Source: a virus. Taken from it: a stretch of DNA of 39,427 nt. Under the pieces are notes generated by a model that searched no databases, had not been told where the DNA came from, and was given only the letters and a program-made list of their open reading frames with translations. This document shows positions 7,834 through 14,966 of the stretch, piece by piece (position 1 is the stretch's first letter; the number at the start of each line of letters is the position of its first letter). The translations under genes and the position numbers were made by a program. The stretch covers positions 1 to 39,427 of the IMG/VR virus record IMGVR_UViG_3300046170_000219; one strand, written 5' to 3'.

Positions 7834-9386
7834 CGGCCTGCAACCTCCTGCACGTCGATATCGAGTCCGGTCAGCCTCCAGTAGTCGGACGCTGAGTTCG
7901 ACTCGATTCGCAGCGCGAAGTACCTGCCAGATGTGCGAAAGTCGATCTTGTGGTCTGACTCGACATTGAAGGTCTTATCGACCTGCCAGCGTATGCCGTC
8001 CTGCGGCGCATCGGAGATGCCGACCTGAACGCGCACGGTGCCAGTGCCTTCTATCTGGGGCATGATGCCCTTGAGTTGCTTTATGTTGCGCGTGGACTGA
8101 CCCAGCACCTGATCCAAGTCGATCTTTGTGGCTTCGAGGAATGCGGGCATAGGGGAGCCGGACAGGCCGTTGGTGTCGTTCATCATGCGGATCTTGTCGC
8201 CAACGGAGTCGGCGGCAAACAGCTTTATGTTGTTGGCCTGCGTTCCCAACGACACGTTTGACCAATAGTCGCTGGATGCGTTCCAAGTTGCAGTCGAGTT
8301 GGCGTAGTTGCCCGATGTGTCCATGCGGTCAGCAACCGTCAGCGCCCTAGCGTTTGGTAGGTCGATGAACGTAAAAGCGTCCTGTGTCCAGTTGTATACC
8401 AGCGCACGGTTCGCAGACTGCGAGTCTGTGGCGTCATCGTCCGCGTAGCACACCCATACCTCGGTAGTGTCTGGGATGGTCTGACAGAAAACTGATCGCG
8501 TATCGGCTAGGTCGTTGAAGAAGGTTCGACGCACTTTGTTGTCCACAATGCTGCGCTTCTGCGACCCGTCGTGCAGATAAATATCGTTCTGGCCCACGAC
8601 AACATGACCGTTGGGGATTGAAGCCACAGCTCCCCGGTTGATGATTCCATCGTCGCTGAAGACCTCGCGGAAGCTAAACACCAACGGGAAGCCGATAAAG
8701 TCCATCGCAAACACGCCGCGCTCTGCGTAGATAATGTTCGAGTTGTTCAGCGTCAGTTGATCAACAAGCTCTCCGTTTGAACCGCCAAGTGTGGTCTCGC
8801 CTGACAGGTTAGTTGTGCTGGTGATGTCATAGGAGCCGGGTATGCCCGATGGGTCGTACTCGTCCGACCAGCGGACGGTGAATGGCCGCTTGCTGCTGCC
8901 AATCTCGTAGCCCGTCATGACCAAGAAGCTGTTGAACGGCTTCAGGCACTGCGTGACCAAGTTGCTGGGCCAAGAGGGCAGGTCGGCAAATCGAGTGCCG
9001 GAGGGCAGCATGTACTGCGGTGCCTCTGAGCCGTTGTTCATCATCATCGCCGTGCCAAGCTGCGACCCTTGCCAGCGGGGTGAGTTGGAGTAGTTAGTCG
9101 AGTCCGATGTCTTGGTCACATTGGTCACGGTTGTCCCATCAAACCGATACAGCTTGTTGAGGCTCCCAATGACCAACGTGTTATTTCCGCCGTAAAGCCA
9201 GCCCTGCACTGCGGTGGGAGAAAAACTTAACGACTCGCGCACGCTGTGACCCAGCGCCTTGCCGATACGGCCACTGTGAAACGTCACATTATTTCCATCG
9301 GGGAACTGGGTTAGCTCCAGATCATACGGATCTTGATCGGTAACGATTCCGCCAGCGCCGATTTTTCTTAGTGGTATGTACGCCAT
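7830..9386 (-). CDS. Tail hub / DNA-stabilisation protein, P22 gp10-like
   Basis: A 518-residue, mostly beta-structured protein. The N-terminus has the signature seen in this family: MAYIPLRKIGAGGIVTDQDP, then a PYDLELTQFPDGNNVTF-type segment and SGRIGKALGH. Later it has LYGGNNTLVIGSLNKLYRF and VVGQNDIYLHDG blade-like repeats, as in the P22 tail hub (gp10, packaged-DNA stabilisation family). In P22-like podoviruses this protein plugs the portal/adaptor and holds the tailspikes. It lies between fibre genes and the ejection block. It shares the last base of its start region with the stop of the upstream gene at 9386. Family call is moderate; structural role is likely. Confidence 0.65.
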   Translation of the reverse strand: MAYIPLRKIGAGGIVTDQDPYDLELTQFPDGNNVTFHSGRIGKALGHSVRESLSFSPTAVQGWLYGGNNTLVIGSLNKLYRFDGTTVTNVTKTSDSTNYSNSPRWQGSQLGTAMMMNNGSEAPQYMLPSGTRFADLPSWPSNLVTQCLKPFNSFLVMTGYEIGSSKRPFTVRWSDEYDPSGIPGSYDITSTTNLSGETTLGGSNGELVDQLTLNNSNIIYAERGVFAMDFIGFPLVFSFREVFSDDGIINRGAVASIPNGHVVVGQNDIYLHDGSQKRSIVDNKVRRTFFNDLADTRSVFCQTIPDTTEVWVCYADDDATDSQSANRALVYNWTQDAFTFIDLPNARALTVADRMDTSGNYANSTATWNASSDYWSNVSLGTQANNIKLFAADSVGDKIRMMNDTNGLSGSPMPAFLEATKIDLDQVLGQSTRNIKQLKGIMPQIEGTGTVRVQVGISDAPQDGIRWQVDKTFNVESDHKIDFRTSGRYFALRIESNSASDYWRLTGLDIDVQEVAGR

Positions 9387-9862
9387 TACACGAAATCCAA
9401 TTCAAGAACGCCTGAACCATCCCAGTTTGTCGGGAAACTAGGTAGCGCCCATGTCCATGTGGTTACACCGCCAGTAGAAGTGAAAGCGTAGGTGCTGCTT
9501 GTTGTTTTGGTTCCAAGAGAGGACTCGGAAACAGAGGTGAAGAAGTTCTGAGAACGCTGACCTGCCACACGAACTGTGAAGTAGTACGCGGTGGCGTTTT
9601 TTACTGTGAGCCTGTAAGCAGCAATCATGGTGATCGTCGCGCCGTTTAAGGTGTTTGGCGAAACACTCCCCATTCCTCCTGACACTGTGCCTGAGTTGTC
9701 AAATCCTCTGTAGTCCGCCGGAGATGTGTTGGTGCCTGCCCGACCTTGCGTAACTCGGTGGTTCGCTGACCACACCAAGGTGCCACCAACATAGACTTCG
9801 TTGATCGTGGTCGATCCGATCTTGATCTCCGTTATTTCTGATCCGCCAACGAAAATGCTCAA
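9386..9862 (-). CDS. Minor tail/fibre protein
   Basis: A 158-residue protein that begins MSIFVGGSEITEIKIGSTTI followed by NEVYVGGTLVW, a short beta-repeat N-terminus common to phage minor structural proteins. The rest is Thr/Ser/Gly-rich and ends GSGVLELDFV, resembling a small beta-sandwich tip domain. The stop overlaps the start of the tail-hub gene by one base. It is probably a fibre or tail-tip accessory. No specific ligand can be inferred. Confidence 0.68.
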   Translation of the reverse strand: MSIFVGGSEITEIKIGSTTINEVYVGGTLVWSANHRVTQGRAGTNTSPADYRGFDNSGTVSGGMGSVSPNTLNGATITMIAAYRLTVKNATAYYFTVRVAGQRSQNFFTSVSESSLGTKTTSSTYAFTSTGGVTTWTWALPSFPTNWDGSGVLELDFV

Positions 9863-9864
9863 GG

Positions 9865-10725
9865 CTACGTCCTGAAGTAGATGGTGTTGCTGGCTGTACC
9901 GGCTTGGTTGAAGACAATGTTGTATCCGTCAACAGTTCCTGCATTACACCCCGCCGCCAGCGCAACAATTTCGGAAGCGGTCTGATCCGCTGTGGCTCCG
10001 CTCTCAATACCAGCCAGCTTGCTGTTTAAGGCGCTGGTGAAATTGATTTGCGTAAGTCCGCCGTTGCCAACCGAGTAGGTCGTGTTGGTGTCGGTGAATA
10101 CCGCGCCAGTGGGCACGTTAGTCAAAACCTGCCCGTCATCAACCTTTGCGTTTAACGCGGCTTGAAGGCCGTCAACATTGGAGATTGTGTGGTTGTGGCT
10201 GTCATCTGCAACCGCAGCGGTCAGTGTCACATTGGCGTCGCCACGAATAGACACGCTGCCGCTCAGATCTCCCGCAAGCGTAATCGTTCTGGCTGTAGCC
10301 CAATGTAATGCGGTGTTCGCTCTGCCGGTAGTGTTCTGGTTACCGGCGGTGTTAACGCCGGGGAGGTCGATGTTCGCGCCGCCGTTGAAGCTGACGCCGC
10401 CGATGGTTCTGGCGGTCTGGAGCGTCGATGCCGTGGATGCGTTGCCCGTCAGCGTCGCAGTGATCGTACCGGCGCTAAAGTTGCCGGAGCCGTCGCGCTT
10501 CACAATCGCGCTGGCCGTGTTGGCGTTTGTCGCGGCGTTAGCCGCAGACACCGCGCTGTTGATGGCCGTGTGGGTGCCGCTGACTGCGCCAGTGATGTTA
10601 GGGAACGTGGCCTTGATCGTGCTCTTTATCAGGCGGATGTGATTGTCGCCGTCGCTGATGTTGTCAGAGCTGGTGGGGTTAGTCACCACCAAGCCGTTTA
10701 TGTATGTGCTGGATTCTAGAGCCAT
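9865..10725 (-). CDS. Tail fibre protein
   Basis: The start is taken as ATG 10725 (MALESSTYINGLVV), because it overlaps the holin stop as TAATG. The longer frame to 10812 would run into the holin gene and adds an Arg-rich, unlikely extension. From 10725 the protein has 286 residues. It has a short phage-specific N-terminus with GDNHIRLIKSTIKATFPN, a motif seen in phage fibre proteins, then repeats of the type GNASTASTLQTARTIGGV and DLSGSVSIRGDANVTL typical of fibre shafts. It ends with a small C-terminal tip (AGTASNTIYFRT). It would extend from the tail and may contact the host surface. It differs from the two paralogous fibres at 12.6-15.0 kb. Confidence 0.72.
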   Translation of the reverse strand: MALESSTYINGLVVTNPTSSDNISDGDNHIRLIKSTIKATFPNITGAVSGTHTAINSAVSAANAATNANTASAIVKRDGSGNFSAGTITATLTGNASTASTLQTARTIGGVSFNGGANIDLPGVNTAGNQNTTGRANTALHWATARTITLAGDLSGSVSIRGDANVTLTAAVADDSHNHTISNVDGLQAALNAKVDDGQVLTNVPTGAVFTDTNTTYSVGNGGLTQINFTSALNSKLAGIESGATADQTASEIVALAAGCNAGTVDGYNIVFNQAGTASNTIYFRT

Positions 10726-11099
10726 TACTTTTTCACCTTGTTCATGATGCCTATCACGCCCCGGACACCGAAGCTGGCGGCGATGATTACGGACAGCCCG
10801 TACTGATACCACTCTGGCATGGTCGATAAGACCTCAAAACCTTGCCGTACATATGGCACCGCGGAGGGCACAAACGCCAGCACCAGAGGTATGCTGAATA
10901 AAATTGTCAGCCACTCGTCTTTCCAGCTCTGGTTGCTGGCGCGAGCCATTGCCGTTTCCCAGTCAGCCGCAGATTTGGCCTGCGTGATCATTACCTTGGA
11001 CTCTGCCTCGGCCTTGGCCTTGGTCTTGGCGACCTTGCCCTCCATCCACGTCTTGCCTAGCTCGGCAACCGGGCCAATGATCGATCCTAATAAATTCAT
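10725..11099 (-). CDS. Holin, three-TM GTA-type
   Basis: A 124-residue protein. The basic, Ala/Lys-rich N-terminal helix (EGKVAKTKAKAEAESKV) and NQSWKDEWLT precede two clear hydrophobic segments, about residues 63-84 and 97-117, with a basic C-terminus NKVKK. This resembles the holin family first named for gene-transfer-agent release (holin of 3TMs). It would form membrane lesions that let the M15 endolysin, two genes upstream, reach the peptidoglycan. The gene overlaps the upstream coiled-coil gene by 4 nt and the downstream fibre gene by 1 nt. Confidence 0.72.
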   Translation of the reverse strand: MNLLGSIIGPVAELGKTWMEGKVAKTKAKAEAESKVMITQAKSAADWETAMARASNQSWKDEWLTILFSIPLVLAFVPSAVPYVRQGFEVLSTMPEWYQYGLSVIIAASFGVRGVIGIMNKVKK

Positions 11100-11383
11100 A
11101 CCGCCACTCCGCTGGCTAAAAGACCGGCAAAAACCGTCATGCCCAGCCAGAACAACCGCTCGCCCTTACCCAAAGTGAACTCCTGCACCGCATTCTGTGA
11201 CTCAAGCTCATCAAGTCGGCTGTCTAGCTGCTGCACCTGCTCGTGAATCCTGTCGTTGTGCTTGAGGATGGTCGTAACTCGCTCCTCTATACGGGCCAGC
11301 GAGACCAGTGCGTCATTTATCGTGTCCAGCTTCTCCTCGAAGCGCGTTAACCGCTGCTCGACATCCATTAACTGTACTGCCAT
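11096..11383 (-). CDS. Coiled-coil protein with C-terminal membrane anchor, lysis cassette
   Basis: A 95-residue protein: a long heptad-like helix (DVEQRLTRFEEKLDTIN, then RIEERVTTILKHNDRI) ends in a single transmembrane segment, about residues 77-95 (LFWLGMTVFAGLLASG). The layout resembles XhlA-type haemolysin/holin accessory proteins. It lies between the endolysin (overlap 16 nt) and the holin (overlap 4 nt), so a role in lysis timing or holin assembly is likely. A spanin function is less likely, since there is no lipobox or second component. Confidence 0.7.
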   Translation of the reverse strand: MAVQLMDVEQRLTRFEEKLDTINDALVSLARIEERVTTILKHNDRIHEQVQQLDSRLDELESQNAVQEFTLGKGERLFWLGMTVFAGLLASGVAV

Positions 11384-11718
11384 ATCATCGGGTCTGTTTC
11401 GCGTCTATCGACGTGAACAAACGTCTTCGCCACCCCAATGCCCTTGAAGCCCAGCTTGATGGCGTTGCTGACAATCGCGTGCCGCTGCGCCCCGCCTGTG
11501 ACCTTGATATCGGCGGCGATACCATGTGTGTGCTGCCCGGGGTGGGCCTTCCGGGCCTCGGCGCTGTGGCTAGGCGACCTGTACCCAGATGTGATGATGA
11601 ACGGGAAGCCGCACACCCCGCGCAGGTCATCCAGAGCAGACACGAAGTCGTATCGGATCTCGTTCTCGCCGGTCTCTTGACAGGCGAAGTCTTCGATTTG
11701 GAAGTATCGAAAGTCCAT
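11368..11718 (-). CDS. Endolysin, M15 D,D-/L-alanyl-D-amino acid peptidase
   Basis: A 116-residue single-domain enzyme. Zinc-site motifs of the M15A peptidase family are complete: SGYRSPSHS near residues 44-52, H63 and D70 in HTHGIAAD, and the C-terminal HVD at 102-104. It should cleave peptide cross-links in peptidoglycan after the holin opens the membrane. There is no signal peptide or cell-wall binding domain, as expected for a holin-dependent endolysin. It starts the lysis group of endolysin, coiled-coil membrane protein and holin. A 93-nt gap separates it from the gene upstream. Confidence 0.88.
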   Translation of the reverse strand: MDFRYFQIEDFACQETGENEIRYDFVSALDDLRGVCGFPFIITSGYRSPSHSAEARKAHPGQHTHGIAADIKVTGGAQRHAIVSNAIKLGFKGIGVAKTFVHVDRRETDPMIWQYS

Positions 11719-11811
11719 AAGGCTCCAAGGGGGTTGTGTGCTGTCGCCGGACGGCGGTGTAGCAGGCTAGATGTTGTCGATTCTACTGAAAGTTGTATCT
11801 AAATCAAAGGC

Positions 11812-12339
11812 TTACAAATACCGATATCTGATAGTGGCTACCGTTATGCCTTGCGGGTTGACGCTTTCTTCTTCGGTGACCTCATAATTCTCTGACGCGC
11901 CAACCTTTGCCATGTGGTAGTCATAAAGGCTGCTGCCGTGGTGACAGCTAATCTTATAGCCCAGCAGGCCCATCGTGTCGCGGATGTATCCCTTGGTCTG
12001 CGTGATGTACGAAGCATCGTGCAGCCAGCCTTTACTGCCATCGGCATCAGATCCGTAGAGAGCGTAGGCCCACAGGATATATCTCTCATCATCTGGGCTG
12101 ATAATTCCAGCCGCGAGATGGATCAGTTGCCCATCTTTTTCCCAAGCGATCACCTTAGCGTTTGGCATTTGCAGAAACTCTCCGTAAGCCTCGCGCATCT
12201 TTGACCGCTTCGCGTCGTTGCCTGCCGGATTGTCCATGTATCGCCAATCGAAAGTGCCTGCTTCTAAGATCGGCAGGCACTCATCAAACAGACTGTCGAA
12301 GCCAGCCGGTATCGTTGTGCATTCGGTGATTGTGTACAT
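11812..12339 (-). CDS. Unknown protein in fibre region
   Basis: A 175-residue, soluble, mixed alpha/beta protein with many aromatic residues (GTFDWRYMDNPAG, WAYALYGSDADGSKGWLHD, HHGSSLYDYHMAKVG) and a C-terminal beta strand ending RYRYL. I do not recognise a catalytic motif. The size and a general beta-alpha pattern could fit an acyltransferase-like fold, but nothing is decisive. It lies between the fibre/chaperone genes and the lysis cassette and begins 6 nt past the chaperone-like gene's stop. It could be a fibre-modifying or assembly protein. Function left open. Confidence 0.6.
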   Translation of the reverse strand: MYTITECTTIPAGFDSLFDECLPILEAGTFDWRYMDNPAGNDAKRSKMREAYGEFLQMPNAKVIAWEKDGQLIHLAAGIISPDDERYILWAYALYGSDADGSKGWLHDASYITQTKGYIRDTMGLLGYKISCHHGSSLYDYHMAKVGASENYEVTEEESVNPQGITVATIRYRYL

Positions 12340-12345
12340 TAGCGA

Positions 12346-12586
12346 CTAGGGCTTTGGATTCGAGTCTTTGATGCCCTGAATCCGAGCCTTCCATGCATCG
12401 AAGTCATGGAACATCTCGTCAAGCTGATCAGTCCAGCCGCCGTATGCATCTTGGCGATTTCGCAGCCACGCACGTAGCGTCATGCGCTGCTTGTGATGCC
12501 TCGCCATCTGCAATGCGTTGATTGTTTTCTTCTTCCGTCAATTCGATGGTCTCGCCATCAACCATTTTAAAAACGCCTGTGCTCAT
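12346..12586 (-). CDS. Tail-assembly-chaperone-like protein, interrupted by +1 indel
   Basis: ATG 12586 follows an AGGAG ribosome-binding site. The first frame reads MSTGVFKMVDGETIELTEEE, then drifts out of register. Removing one G in the GG of GATGGCGAGG (minus strand) continues as ADARHHKQRMTLRAWLRN, then YGGWTDQLDEMFHDFDAW and KDSNPKP to TAG at 12346. The C-terminal DQLD..(F/Y)HD...W...I..IK...PKP pattern is common in small phage proteins next to fibre genes, where they are annotated as tail-assembly or fibre chaperones. Corrected length is 79 residues. Neither half is long enough to be called by a simple ORF scan. The reading is strong; the chaperone role is inferred. Confidence 0.62.
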
Positions 12587-12594
12587 GTTTTTCT

Positions 12595-12631
12595 CCTATG
12601 AGGTTGATAAGCCGTAAAGTGTGAAGGTGCC
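12595..12631. repeat. 37-bp near-identical end shared by the fibre paralogues (copy 1)
   Basis: The last codons plus stop of fibre B match the end of fibre A (13734-13770) in 35 of 37 positions, while the adjacent tip-domain sequence has diverged. Both encode the FTLYGLSTS C-terminus. It could serve as a recombination handle for exchanging fibre tips. Confidence 0.8.
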
Positions 12632-13723
12632 ATGCGAAATGTTGAATGAATTGTTTCCTGCTAGTAACCACTTTACTTTGTTAATTACAGACGAATTAGT
12701 TACAACGTAAGCACCGTCTGCATAAAAAGGGTTAATGTTAGCTGCGACGTTATATCCCCTAGAATCAATCGCGTGAAAAATTCCAGTTTTGTTGTTTACG
12801 CCAGTTTTATTGTTGTAGATATAAACCATGCCGTCAGTGTTAGAGCTAGTTAGTGGATTCCCAGAACCCACCGATGCTCCGTGGTATACGTCGGTGATTG
12901 CCAAATGATTGGCACCAACTTGATTGTCCCGTCCGTGATAAGACGTACTTGTACTGTCATAACTTCCCATTTTTCGACGTGCTGCATACACAGTACCTAA
13001 ATAGTTAGACCCACCGTCTACTGAAAACTGAAGCCTCAAAGTGCTGGAGCCGGTGTTTGCGGTAGTGTCCAAATTTGTAAATTTCAAGGCATAGTTTTCG
13101 TATCCTGAAAGCGTGAACTCGATGCTTGCCACCGCGCTGCTCACAGTAGTGCTTGAGATAACTGTCCAAGCACCACCACCCCCAGCGTCTTCCCAAGCGA
13201 CACCTGAGCCAGTTGACGTTAGCACCTGTCCGTCTGATCCTTGAGCACCAGAAACAGTTAGGTTAGCGGTATTTGTAGTACCAGAAGTAGTTATTCCTGC
13301 GAATGTAGGACTGTCAGTAGTAGCCACGCCTTGGTTAAGCGCCTTAACTGACGCAATACTGGTTAGCTCTGAGTCCATCAAAGCACCAGCAGAAGTAACA
13401 TTAGCTGCGTCTGTTACGTCTGCACTCGCTTCAATACCATCCAGTTTGCTGTGGTCTGCATCCGTGAAAACATTGGAATCAGTAGCAGAATCAACCAGCG
13501 CACGAATTCCAGCAGCAGTCTGCCCAGCGTCTTCCCAAGCGATACCTGAACCAGTTGAGGTGAGCACTTGACCGTCACTGCCTTGACTACCGCTAACAGT
13601 TAGGTTCGTGAGCGCGACTGTGCCAACGCCTACCACATTTGATCCGGTTAACTCTAGGTTATCGCCGTTGGGTAGCTCTTTGATTGCGGTGCCGTCAACG
13701 ACCAGTGGGAATTTATCTGCCAT
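12596..13723 (-). CDS. Tail fibre / receptor-binding protein B (paralogue)
   Basis: A 375-residue protein. The N-terminus MADKFPLVVDGTAIKELPNG is followed by a duplicated shaft unit (GSDGQVLTSTGSG.AWEDAG occurs twice, about residues 50 and 165). The C-terminal beta-rich domain begins near WTVISSTTVSSAVASIEFTL and ends HGTFTLYGLSTS. It is a clear paralogue of the next gene upstream: N-terminus, shaft unit and C-terminal end agree while the central tip domain differs. The N-terminus probably docks the virion and the variable part contacts the host. It is 11 nt downstream of its paralogue. Confidence 0.75.
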   Translation of the reverse strand: MADKFPLVVDGTAIKELPNGDNLELTGSNVVGVGTVALTNLTVSGSQGSDGQVLTSTGSGIAWEDAGQTAAGIRALVDSATDSNVFTDADHSKLDGIEASADVTDAANVTSAGALMDSELTSIASVKALNQGVATTDSPTFAGITTSGTTNTANLTVSGAQGSDGQVLTSTGSGVAWEDAGGGGAWTVISSTTVSSAVASIEFTLSGYENYALKFTNLDTTANTGSSTLRLQFSVDGGSNYLGTVYAARRKMGSYDSTSTSYHGRDNQVGANHLAITDVYHGASVGSGNPLTSSNTDGMVYIYNNKTGVNNKTGIFHAIDSRGYNVAANINPFYADGAYVVTNSSVINKVKWLLAGNNSFNISHGTFTLYGLSTS

Positions 13724-13733
13724 TTTTTATATT

Positions 13734-13770
13734 CCTATGAGGTTGATAAGCCGTAGAGGGTGAAGGTGCC
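13734..13770. repeat. 37-bp near-identical end shared by the fibre paralogues (copy 2)
   Basis: Partner of 12595-12631 at the 3' end of fibre A. The two differ at two positions only. Confidence 0.8.
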
Positions 13771-14964
13771 GCCAGTAAAATTAGCGCCTGCTCTAAAACG
13801 TAGTGCGTTATAACCTGTGTTTTGCCTTAATTGTGCAAACGCTTGGTTAACTCCAAGATATTCATTGCTCTTGTCAGCTAAAGAAAAAGAACGCGCATAA
13901 GTGTAGTTAGATGCATTAAATGCGTAAAACATAACTTCTCCAGCGTGTTTTTGACTTGTGTTGAACTGATTAATTTGTGATACATCAGTGACGTAGTAGT
14001 AGCCTTCAGAGCCATTGTGTATATCTACATTTAAGGAAGTGCTCTGAGTATTAAAATAAAGATTGAACATCTCCCATGCGCTATTGCTCCAGCTTGTTCC
14101 GCCATTTGTCGATACTTGAATTGCTATGTAGGTCTGCTGTCCTGAGTGAACAACATTATTCCAAACTAACTTATAGTTCTCATACCCTGTCATCCCCGTA
14201 AATGTTACATACGCAACACTACTACTTACGGTTTGACTCGAAATCACGTTCCAAGCACCGCCACCTCCAGCGGCATCAACCCATGCTAAGTTGCCAGATC
14301 CGTCTGTTTTTAACTGCTGGTCTGCGTTGCCATCCGTTGTCGGCAAGGTCAAAGTATAATTTGCTGCTGCACTATGGGCTGGGCCTTTAATGATGACCCC
14401 GTGGGAATTATTCTCGCAGTTCAGCTTGAACTGACCAGCGCCCTTCGTGGCGTTGCCTTTGAAAACAACAACGCCAGAGCCGTTAGGATCTAGGTCGATA
14501 TCACCATTGCTTGTTGTAACGATATCCTGACCGTTTACATCTAACGCGCCGCCTAGCTGCGGTGATGTATCAGCTAAGGTGCTTGTAAGATATCCCGCAC
14601 TTGCATGGTTTCCCCATCCGTGTGCAGTAATGAAATTACCAAGGTTCGCGTCTGTTAGTACGTTAGTACCCATATCGATATTGTTACTGTTGGCGTCGAG
14701 CGTTCCACCTAGCTGCGGAGATGTGTCTGAAACGATATCGGAAATGCCACCGGCAGAAGCGTTTTCCCAAGCGATCCCTGATCCGGTGGACGTAAGCACT
14801 TGCCCATCAGTGCCTTGGCTACCGCTAACAGTTATGGTCGTTAAGTCCACCGCTCCTGCGTTAACCACTCCGCTATTTAGCAAGTTTAAATTATCTCCTG
14901 CGGGTAGCTCCTTCAGAGCGGCTATACCGCTGGTGTCTACAATAATTGGAAATCTATCTGCCAT
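13735..14964 (-). CDS. Tail fibre / receptor-binding protein A (paralogue)
   Basis: A 409-residue protein. MADRFPIIVDTSGIAALKEL opens a domain shared with the paralogue downstream. Two repeats of the type DTSPQLGGTLD.N...I follow (about residues 80 and 128), as in many phage fibre shafts. Then come a DLDPNGSGVVVFKGNATKG segment and a C-terminal beta-rich tip starting at WNVISSQTVSSSVAYVTF and ending GGTFTLYGLSTS. The tip is Asn/Tyr/Ser-rich, as in carbohydrate-binding fibre ends. It stands 2 nt from the collagen-like fibre gene, so the three may build one fibre complex. Confidence 0.75.
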   Translation of the reverse strand: MADRFPIIVDTSGIAALKELPAGDNLNLLNSGVVNAGAVDLTTITVSGSQGTDGQVLTSTGSGIAWENASAGGISDIVSDTSPQLGGTLDANSNNIDMGTNVLTDANLGNFITAHGWGNHASAGYLTSTLADTSPQLGGALDVNGQDIVTTSNGDIDLDPNGSGVVVFKGNATKGAGQFKLNCENNSHGVIIKGPAHSAAANYTLTLPTTDGNADQQLKTDGSGNLAWVDAAGGGGAWNVISSQTVSSSVAYVTFTGMTGYENYKLVWNNVVHSGQQTYIAIQVSTNGGTSWSNSAWEMFNLYFNTQSTSLNVDIHNGSEGYYYVTDVSQINQFNTSQKHAGEVMFYAFNASNYTYARSFSLADKSNEYLGVNQAFAQLRQNTGYNALRFRAGANFTGGTFTLYGLSTS

Positions 14965-14966
14965 TT

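Noticed and set aside
9865-10812. Longer start (10812) for the tail fibre gene
   Set aside because: The extension is Arg/His-rich and overlaps the holin; ATG 10725 overlaps the holin stop as TAATG and starts a typical fibre N-terminus.
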